From Galeopsis tetrahit (taxonomy: Eukaryota; Streptophyta; Magnoliopsida; Lamiales; Lamiaceae): DNA of 64,000 nt. Under the pieces are notes generated by a model. It did no database searches. It worked only from the letters and a program-made list of their open reading frames with translations, and was not told where the DNA came from. Position 1 is the first letter of the stretch. Each line of letters opens with the position of its first letter. A program made the position numbers and the translations under genes. The stretch is taken from the NCBI GenBank assembly GCA_963675135.1, contig OY776123.1, positions 20,863,840 to 20,927,839 of the forward strand. Reading direction: 5' to 3'. This document shows positions 43,919 to 55,887 of the stretch, piece after piece.

Positions 43919-46211
43919 ATGGCCATTAAGGTTATTTATCGTCCACCAATCCCAGCTTCCCACGTCTCTATCATCCCTCCTATGAAACTTGCTCACAACA
44001 AGCCCTTAATTACAATTAGACTTCGAGAGAGCCCTAACCCCCTTTCTTGCTATAGAAGATTTTCGTCCTATAAAGCCCAAAATAGATCTGAATTAGCTGC
44101 TGCTGCTGCGAATGATGAAGTTATTACAGAACAACAGATTTCAACAAGTTATAATAGGACCCAAATCAAACAAAACCTTCTTGCTGCGCTGCAGGGTAAG
44201 AAATAATAATAATATGTGTATTTTTATTTTATTTTAATTATTAATTACTCCTTGTTTTGAAGAACAGGGTTAAACAGAGGCATATTTGGGGTGACATCAG
44301 AAAAGAAAAGTGAAATTGAAAATCTGGTTGTGCTTCTCGAGTCACTAAATCCTACTGCTCAACCAACTCTCTCCTTAGAAAAGGTTGATTATTATCCATT
44401 CCATTCCATTCTAAATAAATAAATGCATTTATTAATTTTAACAAAAAGTGTTTGTTTTAATAATTTCAAGGTTAAGTCACAATGTTTTCCCTGATCTCCA
44501 TTAAACTATGCAATGAATTGCATCAATAACAAACTCTTTAATAACAAAATGATAATTAAAAGTATATCAAGTTTAATTGATATGCTTGTTTTTGGAGTAA
44601 TTAATAATATGGTACTGTGTTTGCAGGTAGCTGGAGCTTGGAAGCTGATTTATAGCACGATTTCAATTTTGGGCTCTAAAAGAACCAAACTAGGATTGCG
44701 AGGTTTCATTAACTTGGGTGACTTTGTCCAATCTATAAATATTGCTGAGGTAATTATTCATATTATAGATACAACGTCTGTGTTACATGATTCTTTCTTC
44801 TGTGAATACCTATTTTTCATGATTTTTTCAGCCATTATCTAATCTATTGTTATTTCTTTGATGTCATCTATATAATTTGTGTTGCGTGTTCTTTATTCCA
44901 GTTGTGCAAGCAGTATTTCAGTTGATGTGTATTTACCATATAAACAGTGGAATATATTGTATGGAGTATAAAGGAAATGCAGAAATTAATTCCAAGTTCT
45001 CTAAAACTCTCATATTTCTCTTCTTAATTCTATGTTCTTCTTCTCAAATTTGTTCATATTAAGCTCATCTTCGAACTTTTAGAAATTTGAGGGATTCCTA
45101 AAATGGTTTTGACAATTTCTGTCAAGAGGGACTGCGTGATACCAATTTTCAATATTTTAAGGATTTTATAAAACACAAAATACTTCCGGACCTTTTGAAA
45201 TGTAAGATGCATTTTGACCTTTTGTTTTGAAATGTTGCTCTCTAAATCTAGTGTTTTTCTGAAGCTACACAAGTATTTCATTCCTGCAAACTTAAACACT
45301 AGTTAAAGCACAAGTAATTAGCTCCCATTGTCATTTGTTTCTCACTAACATCTAGCACTTCATACATGATGGTACATGGAGGGTAAAGCGGTTAATGTCA
45401 TCAGGTTCAATGCCAAGGGACTGAATCTGTTGAGTGGACAGTTAACAATTGAAGCTTCATTCAAGATTGCCTCAAAATCAGTTGAGTGTTTTATGCAATT
45501 TCCTGAAATTCTTTCCTTCTCCTCCTTGTTTTCACGTTTTTCAATTAATGTATTTTCAAAAATTGGCAATTTGATACACTGTTTAATTTTTGCAATTATA
45601 TCATATGAGTGATATGACTATTTTCTAAGACATATGCTGATGTGGCAGCGTTAATTTTTTTGAATAAAATTGCAAATAAATTCACAACCTTTTGTTATTG
45701 TTTCAATTTACTCACAACCTTTTTTTAAATTTCATACAAAGCCACATCAGCAGAACTTGTTAGAAAATAGCCATGTAGTATTAGAGTTGCAACAATTAAA
45801 AAGGCATGTATTGTATTGCAAAATTTTAAAACATATGTTGTAATAGAAAAAACGTGAAAAGGTTGTGATTTAATTAACTTTTATGTTTGAAGTGTTTTGA
45901 TGGTATATACTGTGTGTAGCGAGTTGATATCAGTTACAACAAGTCGGTGATCACTCCCAATCAGGTATGAAGTGTGGAGCAAATGTGAAATCTAGTTACA
46001 TCAGCTTTTAAACGAGTAAGTAATATATAGTGATGTTTTGCTTTTTGATGAAAAACAGTTGATGAATGTCTTCCGAAAAAACTATGATCTTCTTTTACAA
46101 ATTTTCAACCCGGAAGGGTGGCTCGAGATTACGTACGTCGATGATTCTCTGAGAATCGGGAGAGATGACAAAGGAAATATCTTCGTCTTAGAGAGAGTTG
46201 AGGATAGTTAA
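43919..46211 (+). CDS. FBN5: fibrillin 5 / plastid-lipid-associated protein 7-like, chloroplastic
   Basis: Six exons, 43919-44195, 44268-44383, 44627-44749, 45382-45480, 45920-45964 and 46059-46211, are all in phase with GT-AG borders and give 270 aa. The first ~70 residues are Ser/Pro/Arg-rich and resemble a chloroplast transit peptide. The PAP/fibrillin domain follows: LNRGIFGVTSEKKSEIENLV, GAWKLIYSTISILGSKRTKLGLR, GDFVQSINIAEGKAVNVI and GLNLLSGQLTIEASFKIASKSRVDI. It ends in the C-terminal lipocalin-like block WLEITYVDDSLRIGRDDKGNIFVLERVE. These features fit FBN5/PAP7. In Arabidopsis FBN5 binds solanesyl diphosphate synthases and supports plastoquinone-9 synthesis. The upstream region is occupied by MITEs and the G-box array. 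Confidence 0.88.
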
Positions 46212-46500
46212 AAGTCCTGAAAGATTTTGTTGCTGATGCATTCTAAATTTGTACTTAACATAGAAGTTATTTACTTGTTGTCTGTTGTCTTCCTTTCTTG
46301 TATCAGCCTATTCTTCTCTGGATAACGCTGGCTATAAGTGGCTGTATTTATTTAGTTATTATATCTGGAGAAAGTATTTTGACATTTTACATTTCCATTG
46401 TTGTTTTTGCTTTTTTTTTTCGAAAACTCTTTTTTTCAAAAAATATATTACTAAAATTTAATACAAATTATACAACCTAAATATATTTTCATATAGAAGG
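46212..46500. other. 3' flank of the fibrillin gene
   Basis: Probable 3'UTR followed by AT-rich sequence. Nothing else is recognised. Confidence 0.4.
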
Positions 46501-47250
46501 GAGAGCTTCTCCCTCAAGAGAGTTGCTTCTCCCTTTCTTCACCGGCCTCCGTCGCAGATCCGTCGTTCACGTTGCCGTTATCGTTCTTGTCTCTGTTGCT
46601 GCTATGTCTTTGTTGTCGCCTCAAATCTGTTGGTTTTCGGCTTCTCTCCAATCTCTTCTGTTATTTTAGTTTTTGCTAGATTTGAGTTGTAGATCTACAG
46701 ATTTGAGTTGTAGATCTGCAAATTTGAGGTGTAGATCTGCAGATCTAAGTTGTAGATCTGTAGATCTGGTGTAATTTTTTTCAGTTTTTGTTGGAGATCA
46801 ACGTAGATCTTGTCCGTAACGGAGTCACGGTGATCGTTCGGGTATTTCTTCGTTGATCATATTTTATTGTTTTCTTAGGTAGTTTTGATGTTTGCTTAGT
46901 TTTTGTTTTAGTTTCTGTTGGATGCCTCTGTTGCGAGGGATTTGTAGTGGTTGTGAGACTTTTTTGATGGTTGGGCTCCTTGAGATAGTCTCGAGAGCTC
47001 TGGTGCTCTGGTACTTTTAAATTGGGTACTCGTAGAACTTTGTCTGTTTATTCTGTTTTATATTCTTGATATGAGAACACCTTAGTGTGGGGTTGTCTCA
47101 TTTAAAGATTGGAGACCTAGACACCTATTAAAACAAAGGGAAGCTCGTCTTTCCTCTTCACGCGATTGGAGTGGACAGCGATATCCGTTTGGTTTGAAGA
47201 TCAAGATCTTAGGCTCGTGATTTGTAACTTTATTTTATGATCTTGTTGAC
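46501..47250. other. unrecognised repeat-like block containing a 21-bp tandem repeat
   Basis: More mixed in composition than its surroundings. It contains the 21-bp array at 46679-46762 and no open frame of note. I could not assign it to a family. Confidence 0.35.
46679..46762. repeat. 21-bp tandem repeat, four units
   Basis: Units of the form gatttgagttgtagatctgca start at 46679, 46700, 46721 and 46742, with one to four changes each. Each includes AGATCT. Confidence 0.9.
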
Positions 47251-49230
47251 TTGTATCGTTTTTTAACACTTTTTAAATCACTTGAGAATACGATCCCACA
47301 AGCGTATGAGTTCGATTGTAGTACGCAAGTACGACCAAGTACATTTTCGTTCCAAGAATCTAATTGAGTGAAAATGAATCCCTAAAGTTATAAGTTTTCA
47401 TGCTATTGTAGTAACTAAATGTGTTTGTTGGATTTTCGGGAATTAAAACACAAGAACTAAACTAAATTAACTAAGAATGATAAGAAATGAACACAAGAAA
47501 TAGCAAGCTATCTAACTTTCGAGAGAAAGTGCAAGAGAAGGGTATTGCCTTGAGTGTTTCCGTTTTATGGGTAATTCAATGAGTTAACGAACCAATTGCA
47601 GGAATTAAACTATGGTTTTGGATTAAGCTAAAGGCTATCACTCGTGTGTGTAGACCAATCCCTCGTGAGGCTTAGGTGAACACGTGCATTAATTAGCAAT
47701 TATATAGTCTAATCAATACCATAAGCTCCTAAGATAGTGTCTCATAAACACGTTCAACACGGTTTCTAATGTTTATGAGACGCCCTCTCACCAATCTAAT
47801 AGACGACCTCTAATCGACTAGTGTCTAGTGTCGTCGATCTAAGCAATCAACCCCCGGTCGGTGTAGCTAATTACTATGTTAATTCTAATCGATTAATTCA
47901 AGCTCATACACACACTCTTAATCATGCAACCCAATACGGTCGTTGAAGTCGACAAAACTAACAATGTTAGCTAATAGGGTGAATTAATCAATTGAATCAT
48001 GGAAATTACAACACTAGAAACATATACACCCAATTCATAAGCTAATCATGCAATTAATCTATAATTACACTAAACACCCATCAAAACATTCACACCCAAG
48101 GCAATAAGAGCTTAGTCCATGGTTCTAGAAGAGAATCTTATGGCTACAACAACAAATAACATCAAACTAATGGTAAAATAGCAAAAGATTGAAGAAATTA
48201 AGAAAATACTACATTGAATTGCAAAATAGAATAATATCACCTTGATCATGAGAATTTAGCTACAAACCGATGTAATAGACGATGCCCGATGATAATCGTA
48301 GCTTGATTTGAAGTAAAAACCACTATTCTATCTAATCTAATGAAGAAATTAAACTAATCTTTGAAGAACACCTACTACTATGTGAATGTGTGTGAAGAAA
48401 GCTTGTAAAAGGAGTAAGACCTCTTAAAACTCAAAATAAACTCTATTTATACTTGGGGTGGAAGTCTTGAATTAATTTTGCAATTAGGCCCTTGAAATAT
48501 GAAAAAAATGGGTCAAAATCCCCGAAAATAGGTCCACCCAGCCGGGTGGGTAAGTGGCGTGGCCGGGCGGACAAGTTGGGTGCGCGAAATGGGCTGGAAC
48601 AGGTGGCCCGACCGGGTCAAAACTTCGTAAGTTGATTTTGGCAAAAAATACGCGCAGGGGGTGAACTTATCAAAATGGTGGGTGCATATAATATGGCCCG
48701 GCCGGGCGGGTCGGCCCGGTCGGGCGGATGCTTCGGCCCAACTTCCGTCCTCCGTCTTCATCCCTTCATATCTCGAGCTTCCGACCTCCGATTGACTTGA
48801 TTCTTTTTTCCATTCCACTCCATTTTTCGAGACGAATCCAATGGTGCAATCCTCTCTTCAGTCCAGTGAGTGCAAATAATTATTGAACACTCGATTTTGC
48901 GATTTTAATATCTAATTCACATCGTATTCCTACAAAACGAGCTCAAACACCTTTCTCAATCAAATCAAGCATATTAGTGTGAAAATGAATGAAAAACCCT
49001 CAAAGTTTATCACTAAAACACATGAAATCTTATGCAATTTACAACTGAATCACTTGTAAACCATCCATAAAAAAAATAAAAATTATACAACCTAAATTTG
49101 TACTAATAATTGTGTATTAAAAAAAATGTCAAACCGGCGGTTAATCGTAACCGAACCGTCATTTTACGATTCGGTTTTTTAACCATAACTGACAGTTCGG
49201 CCAAAACGTTCGGTTACGGTTTCGGTTCAT
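47251..49230. other. probable degenerate retrotransposon / uncharacterised DNA
   Basis: Contains tgttggattttcggg near 47425, GC-rich cccggccgggcgggtcgg words (48530-48735), and a cggttcggtt-type patch at 49130-49230. No protein domain is readable. It could be LTR or LARD debris. Confidence 0.3.
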
Positions 49231-49363
49231 GCATGTCTACCTTTAGGGTGTATATCCAATACAACATATCTTTTTTTTTTCTTTGCAATTCAATACACCA
49301 CTTTTTTAAGTTTTACAATTCAATGCATTTATTTTCTGACAACAATTAAACCACGGTGTGATT

Positions 49364-51028
49364 TTTTTTTTTTTTTGGACAAGAAGTAAGCTCTACATCA
49401 ATGTTCTCTCATTATTTTTCGAGCTTCCTCTCTGGCCCACATGGGGGTATCTGCTCTAGTCCAGGCTTGAGGAGAAGGAGAGTTGATGGCGTGTTTAGCT
49501 AGCTTGTGGGCTATCATCGTTTTTGCATGGGGTACGTAGTGTATTCCACAGATTTCCGGGTTGGGAGCTGCCCTTCGTAGTGTATCTTTGGAGCATGCCT
49601 TGACTGCCTCCTTCGAGTCTATGAATACCATTGTTATTCCAATCCCGTATTCAGCTACTGTTTTCAGTCCGATTATCAAAGCCCGAGCCTCAGCTCCGAG
49701 TATAGATACTAGGGGGTCTATTCGTCTGCATCCAGCTGCTATTACCATCCCGTTTGAATCTAGAATTCCGTATCCAACCGTGTAGTTGCCCTTGTTGTTA
49801 TCAAAGTTTGTGTCAACAATCAGCTTGCTTCCGGTATACTTAACAAGGGCCTCTAACGCTTCTTCTGTCGACCTGTTCTGCATGGGTGCTCGTAATGCTT
49901 CGCTCGCTGTTTGGTAGTCTTTAAGGAATCCTGTGATCCAAGATGTCGATATATTCCTGGGTGTTTTTGTTATTCCCCCGTTTAGTCCGGGATCATGTTT
50001 GAGAGCACATCGTTCTTTCCATATCGCACACAGCCTTCCACAAAATTCCGTAAATTCCATCTCGTCTAGCTGTTCGTGCATCGCCCATAAGATGGTCTCC
50101 ATGTTTTCTAGTTTGTGGGTTTTTAGCATTCCCCACTGGCCGCTTTCCTTCCATATCTTACGGACTTGGGGGCATTGGATCAATGCATGAGTTTCATTTG
50201 ATTCTGGCCATCTGCACAAAAAGCAGTAGGGATCCACTGGGACGTGTCTTTTCTTGAGGTTTGCCTCAGTTTGTATGATGCCCCAAGCAATTTTCCATGA
50301 AAAGATACGTACCTTCGGTGGGAGCCTTAGACCCATATGACTCTCCACCTAGTGGTGCCGACTCCCTCGGAGGAAGGCACAGCCTTTTCCGCTTCAAAAG
50401 CTTTGGCCTCCATAACTTTTGTGTAGCCCGATCTAGTCGTGTATTTCCCATTTTTATCCCATCTCCAATATTGGGTGTCTGTCATTTCCCCCTCCAATTG
50501 GGTTGCATTTGGATGACCTCAGTTTCATAGGATAAAAAATATTCACTGAGTTTCTGAGTATTCCGTCTTCTTGCATTATTATCAATGAAGTTGGCTACCT
50601 TTGTATTTCCCTCAAAGGATATCCCCGATTTGATTCGGCCGTTTGCAAGTTCAGGGATCCAAGGGTCCCATCTTATGTTGATGGAGGTGTCATTCCCCAC
50701 TTTCCATATGAGTCCTTCCTTAAGTACTGATTTACTCCAGCAAAGTGACCTCCATATATATGACGACTTGGCCCCTATAGAACCCTCCATCGCGTCTGAG
50801 TATCTGGCTTTAAATACTCTAGCTACAAGCGAATCTGGGAATGCTATAGACGCCACATCTGTTTGGCAAGAAGGGCTTGATTAAATTCCTCCAATCTTTT
50901 AAAGCCCATGCCCCCTTTATCTTTGTTCCTGCATAGTTTCGGCCATTCCAGCCAGTGTATCTTGGAGGATGAGCCGTTGGAACCCCACCAGAAACGAGCA
51001 CGCATGCGTTCCATTTCCTCACACAGCG
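49364..51028 (-). mobile_element. 5'-truncated L1-type LINE with 15-bp target-site duplication
   Basis: Minus-strand insertion with its poly(A) tail read as T-run at 49364-49376. The flanks aaccacggtgtgatt (49349-49363) and aaccacgatgtgatt (51029-51043) differ at one base. The undisturbed paralogous site near 51328-51345 confirms the target. Only the 3' part of ORF2 remains. Confidence 0.92.
49398..51028 (-). pseudogene. LINE ORF2 fragment: RT C-terminus, zinc-knuckle domain, RNase H
   Basis: Read from the right, the first frame (50819-51028) and the next (50482-50856) carry the region after the RT catalytic core. This is the typical plant LINE order: a Trp-rich segment, NQALL-type and ARVFKARY-type motifs, and a DPWIPE motif. 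The frame 49398-50348 has the zf-RVT pattern (CFLCRWPESNETHALIQC). An RNase H fold follows, with Asp in VDTNFD, Glu in GAEARAL and Asp in FIDSKEAV. At least two frameshifts separate these parts and the RT active site is missing. The copy is therefore not functional. Confidence 0.88.
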
Positions 51029-51825
51029 AACCACGATGTGATTGTTAGGGCTATCAAGATGTCACATACATGTCACGAATGAAGAATATTTTTTTTATTT
51101 TTTTTAAACGTTTTTAACTAAAAACAATGCTAAAAAATAATTTTTTAACTAAATTCAGTATTAAAAAAATGTTTTTAACTAAAAATAATATTTTTTAAAA
51201 ATAAATCATAAACAATTAAATGCATTTATTTTCTGACAACGTATCTTTTTTTTTTCTTTGCAATTCGATACACCACTTTTTTAAATTTTACAATTCAATG
51301 CATTTATTTTCCGACAACAATTAAACAATGGTGTGATTGTTAGGGCTATCAAGATGCCACATACATGTCACGAATAATGAATAATTTTTTATTTATTTTT
51401 AAACGTTTTTAACTAAAAACAATGCTAAAAAATAATTTTTTTTAACTAAATTCAATATTAAAAAAATCATTTTAACTAAAAATAATAATTTTTTTAAAAT
51501 AAATCATAAACAATTAAATTAGTATCATTTTTTTCTCAAAACTCAAAACAATAGAACCTCGTCCACAAAAAAAAAGTGAAATTTTGCACATTGTTTTTAA
51601 CGTTTTAAAGAAAAAAATAAATCATTAGTCATGACATTTATGTAGGCATCTCTGTAGCACCTTAATACGGCTTCGATATCCACATAATTTATGTTTTGTC
51701 GAAAAATAGATGATGTATCGAATTGTAAAATTTAAAAACGTGGTGTATCGAATTGTAAAGAAAAAGAAAATACTCAACTTAAAGGTGATAGTTTTTTTTT
51801 TTTTTTTTGCAATTAACATTTATAT

Positions 51826-52245
51826 TGATAAATAAATTAAAAAATATTACTCGATATATGAAAACAAAACTATATAATTTGCACGGAAGGAATATATATA
51901 TATTTTTTCCGTTGAAGGAATTGTAAATGAGAAGAATGTTGGGAATTGGCAATGGAATGTTCAAACACGATTGCCATAGCCAATGCCAAAGATCGCATTT
52001 ATGTTTACTTCAATTGTAAATATCAAACGCCGCTGCCATAGACTCATAGTCAATGAAATGTACTTGAGAAAGTAAGACTCCAGATAATTCCCCTATATAT
52101 ATATATATAGCCGTATAAATTATTGATATATCGTGTTTTGTGGTTAATTTTGTCTACGTGTCGTTTTTATATTTAATTATGTCAAGTCACAATTTGATAA
52201 ATTTGTTTAATTTTTAAAATATGTCATATAATTAAAGGCAAATAC
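51826..52245. other. AT-rich intergenic DNA
   Basis: I see no gene or clear repeat apart from a short AT run near 52097. Confidence 0.4.
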
Positions 52246-52740
52246 TTGTATACACGCGAGTGTAGGTGCCCCCAATTTCAAATTTCAATTTTCTTCTCTA
52301 CCTCTTCCCCTTCCCAGGCCATCGTCGCGGCGCCGCCCACCAACCAATCGGTCGCGGTCGACCTGCTCCTTTCCCTCTCCCGTTCACGCACAACGCCGTC
52401 TTCCCCTTCCTTTTTTTTTTTTAATTTCTGCTCCCGTCAGCCATGGAGGTCGGCTGCCACGGTTGTCTCTCTCCCTCCCCCGTTCATGTACATCGCCGAC
52501 CATGGAGGTCGGCCACCACGATAGCCTCTCTCCCTCCCCCGTTCACGTACAACGTCGGCCGCCACGGTTGCCTCTTCTTCTTCCATTTTATTTATTTATT
52601 TCTGCTGTGCACAACGTCGGCCAAAGAGGTCACGGTCGGCCCCCCACCTGCACGCCGTCGCCTTCCCGTCGGCAATGGAGGTCACGGTGGTCCCCCACTT
52701 GCACAACCTAAGGGTGTCCTCGCATTGGGCTAGGGTTCCC
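52246..52740. repeat. GC-rich island with a ~59-bp minisatellite
   Basis: The unit catggaggtcggc...ctctccctccccc gttca starts at about 52442 and 52501, with a partial third from 52560. Several overlapping ORFs run through the island with Pro/Ser/Arg-rich translations that follow from composition. No known domain is present. It resembles the GC-rich cores at 55085-55610 and 56040-56500 in composition. Confidence 0.55.
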
Positions 52741-52865
52741 CTTCAATTGGGCCCGTTAATGTGCTCCCTCTATTTTCTTCTTCAATACACCAAAATCCGC
52801 TTATTAATTGTGTTAATTGTGGTATTATTGATTATTAATTGTGGTATTATTGGATATTGTTTGTG

Positions 52866-53695
52866 GTATTACCAATTATGTGAAATTTTATTGTTGGTTA
52901 AGGCACTGATAAATGTGGTAAAAAAAATTAGGAGTGTGTGGTATTATTGATTATTAATTATGGTATTATTGATTATTAATTATGGTATTATTGGTTATTG
53001 TATGTGGTATTATCAATTATGTGAAATTTTATTATTGGTTAAGGCATTATGGATAAATTGTGTCTTAAAAAATAATTTGAGAGTAAACTCATTAAATGAG
53101 CGGGTGCAGATAACTATGACAAACATAAATGATTTGGAGGGTGAACTAATTAAATGAGTGAGTGCAGATAAAATATGAATTAAAAATTGAAATTGAAATG
53201 GTATGTATGTACATCCAAGTGTGACCCATAATTAAATTATTGGTTGAGATTTTTTAATTGATTTTTTGATGGAAAGTTAAGTATTACCAATTATGTGAAA
53301 TTTTATTGTTGGTTAAGGCACTGATAAATGTGGTAAAAAAAATTAGGAGTGTGTGGTATTATTGATTATTAATTATGGTATTATTGATTATTAATTATGG
53401 TATTATTGGTTATTGTATGTGGTATTATCAATTATGTGAAATTTTATTATTGGTTAAGGCATTATGGCTAAATTGTGTCTTAAAAAATAATTTGAGAGTA
53501 AACTCATTAAATGAGCGGGTGCAGATAACTATGACAAACATAAATGATTTGGAGGGTGAACTAATTAAATGAGTGAGTGCAGATAAAATATGAATTAAAA
53601 ATTGAAATTGAAATGGTATGTATGTACATCCAAGTGTGACCCATAATTAAATTATTGGTTGAGATTTTTTAATTGATTTTTTGATGGAAAGTTAA
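52866..53695. repeat. 415-bp tandem duplication
   Basis: 52866-53280 and 53281-53695 are nearly identical (one visible change: atggataaattg / atggctaaattg). Shorter 'tggtattattgattattaatt' repeats occur inside each. The first copy ends in the 3' tail of the SINE that follows the second copy. Confidence 0.92.
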
Positions 53696-53790
53696 ATACC
53701 CATCCCTTTTTTTTTCCTCCCCATGACTCGAACCCAGGACCTAAGACCTAGGTAGTGGTGCTCTAACCACTTGAGCTATCCCACTTTGTC
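53678..53790 (-). mobile_element. tRNA-derived SINE, copy 2, with 17-bp target-site duplication
   Basis: Reverse copy of the SINE at 15300-15402: A box region TAGCTCAAGTGGTTAGAGC and B box GGTTCGAGTC on the minus strand, then a G/A-rich stretch and ATTTAAC tail. It is flanked by gagattttttaattgat at 53661-53677 and 53791-53807. Confidence 0.9.
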
Positions 53791-53903
53791 GAGATTTTTT
53801 AATTGATGGAAATTATAGACATGGGCTATATCCATTTACTAATTATATAGGAGTATATTAAATATATGTGTAAGATATCCAATTTACCTTTTTAATAAAA
53901 TAT

Positions 53904-55014
53904 GGGTTAATTGCATAAAAATTTACGAACTTCAGTGTGTTTATCAATTATAACATGTCCTTTTAAAATTTACAATTTGATACACGAATTAATTAATTGT
54001 TGCAATTCGATACATCAGTCAATGTTCTGGCAATACTAACGTTGATGTGGACGCTGGAGATGCCACGTGGATGCCAAGTGGACACCAACTCAATAATTTT
54101 TTTTTTAACAATTTATTTGTAAACCTTTTAAATAACCTTTTTTAATTAGAAAAAAATTAAAACGCTACAAATTTATCTATGCAAATGAAAATTAAAAAAA
54201 AATGTTTTTAACTTAGAAACCAAATCTTATTCCAACATATTTTCTGCAAATCAATTTTAATCACTTAGAATAAAACCCTTCTTTTTTAAAAACAAAAAAA
54301 AAAGAATAGAACCCTAAATTCAAAGATCTACGCGCAGCCCCTCGCCCCCGAATCGCAGTTCCAAATTGCTCACAAATCTTTCCTCAATTCAGCGTATTGT
54401 TCTCTGTATTCCTCTAATAGTAAAGAGCCCTGCAAGTAGTAGTTCGAAGTTTTTCTTTTCGAGTTGCAAAAACAACTGTAGTTCGTATAAAAAAATGATG
54501 TTGAAACCCCTGTTTTTCTCCAGGGAATGTTGAAACCCTTATTTCAAAAACAAAAGAGAAGAAAAATATAAAAATAAGACTGATAGACGTGGCAAGAAAT
54601 CGCCTTTTTTTTTGTTAAAATAAGACATTGCCGACATGATTGAATGGTGAGAAGCATAATACATTCTTGAATAATGAAGATTTAGGACAACTTTAAAAAT
54701 AAGTGATTCTGGAAGCAGTTTGTAGAGTTTCAAAACACACCCTTATTGCAGTGAGATGTATAGAGAGATAGAATTTTAAAATTTGTTTTCTAATTTAATA
54801 AAAAGGTTCAGATTATTTTTTTTACTAAGTTGGTGTCGACTTGACATCCACGTGGTATCTCCGTCAGCCACATCAACGTTAGTATTGTCGGAATATTGAC
54901 CGATGCATCGAATTGCAACAATTAATTAGTTCGTGTATCGAATTGCAAGTTTTAAAAAGACATGTTGTAATTGATAAACACACTAAAGGTCGTGAATTTT
55001 TATGCAATTAACCC
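53904..55014. mobile_element. Mutator-like non-autonomous element C with 9-bp target duplication
   Basis: Ends GGGTTAATTGC / GCAATTAACCC with inverted arms of about 170 bp. It is flanked by ATAAAATAT on both sides (53895-53903 and 55015-55023). This 9-bp duplication assigns the whole family (A, B, C, D) to the Mutator superfamily. The interior (54220-54750) is less repetitive, with a short GC-richer patch at 54325-54355, and could hold captured sequence. No protein is recognised. Confidence 0.9.
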
Positions 55015-55029
55015 ATAAAATATTATTAC

Positions 55030-55700
55030 ATAGTTCATAAATACACTCTCCTTTTAAAATTGAAAATTTAACCATAACCCTAATTTTTGTAGCTGCCGCC
55101 AATTTTCACGGCCGTTGCCCGCCTCCGACACATGCCACCACCATCATCTTCGACAGAATTAAAACCAAAACCAAAAGCCCAAAAATCCAATTTAATTTTC
55201 TTTTAAAAAAAATTGACATATTTTTGAAAAATTCAATATGGTCGACAATAATGTGTCGAAAAAAACACTCTCGTTGAAAGAAAAAATAAAAATATTTCGA
55301 CAAAATGTACTCGAAAATAAACACCACCGTCGACAAATTGTTGTCGACGAAAGTGTTTATTTTCGAGCACATTATGTCGAAAAAACAAACAAACCTGCAT
55401 TTAGGGTTCAAGCAACGACGACGGCTGGACGAGGGAGGAGGGGCATGGCCTTGGATAGGATTAAGGGTGACGACGTCATTGGGTGAAGGAGGGGCGACGC
55501 CGACGTCGAATGTTGCGACGACCGGCGGGTTGGAGTGGTGTGGGTGTGGGTGTGGTGAGGAAGAAGAAATTAGGGTTTTAGGGTATATGTATCCAAATGA
55601 ATTTTAGGAAAGAAATGATATAATATGTAATTTAGGGGGAGTACATCTAATATATGCCACTTTAAGGGGGACATGCATTGGGGAGTATATTTATCCCTGT
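55030..55700. mobile_element. GC-rich TIR-like element, related to the next one
   Basis: The left side (cataaatacactc ... aaccataaccctaa ... gccgcc) parallels 55975-56060 of the next element. The right side has ggggagtatatttatcc-type sequence like that element's end. The core is GC-rich (55400-55560) and includes the palindrome at 55299-55380. Its exact ends are not resolved. Confidence 0.45.
55299..55380. repeat. near-perfect ~80-nt palindrome
   Basis: Arms ctcgaaaataaacac (55310-55324) and gtgtttattttcgag (55353-55367) are exact inverses. Inside them gtcgacaa faces ttgtcgac around a 4-nt centre. The pairing extends outwards to about 55299/55378 with two mismatches. Confidence 0.9.
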
Positions 55701-55887
55701 TTGCTTGGTGGGTTGGAATGAATAGACCTTAAATTTATGAACTCATCTCATATTTGTTCACTTTTTCACACGTGAATATAAAATTAAATGTTACCAAATA
55801 TGAAAGGAGATGTATTTACACACCAAACCCCAACCTAAACCCATCAATCAAACAACCGGCAGGGTATATAACCCACGCCATTTCAGA

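Larger units (their letters stand above)
49240..51825. mobile_element. long-TIR element D, rearranged and split by a LINE
   Basis: Left arm words (caacatatcttttttttttc, ttgcaattcaatacaccact) begin near 49260. The inverse arm lies at 51695-51820 and ends tttgcaattaac. The left segment (49260-49363 plus 51044-51220) is repeated directly at 51238-51510. The LINE sits in the first of these two copies. The outermost 5' bases seem to be lost. Confidence 0.55.

Noticed and set aside
47420..48990. A complete solo LTR
   Set aside because: A TGTTGG-like start is present near 47425, but I could not find a matching CA end with a target duplication.
52246..52733. Overlapping 80-96-aa ORFs in the GC-rich island
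   Set aside because: Several frames are open at once because of GC-rich tandem repeats; no domain and no intron structure.
52960..53572. Two nearly identical 65-aa ORFs
   Set aside because: They only reflect the 415-bp tandem duplication; one is not evidence for the other.
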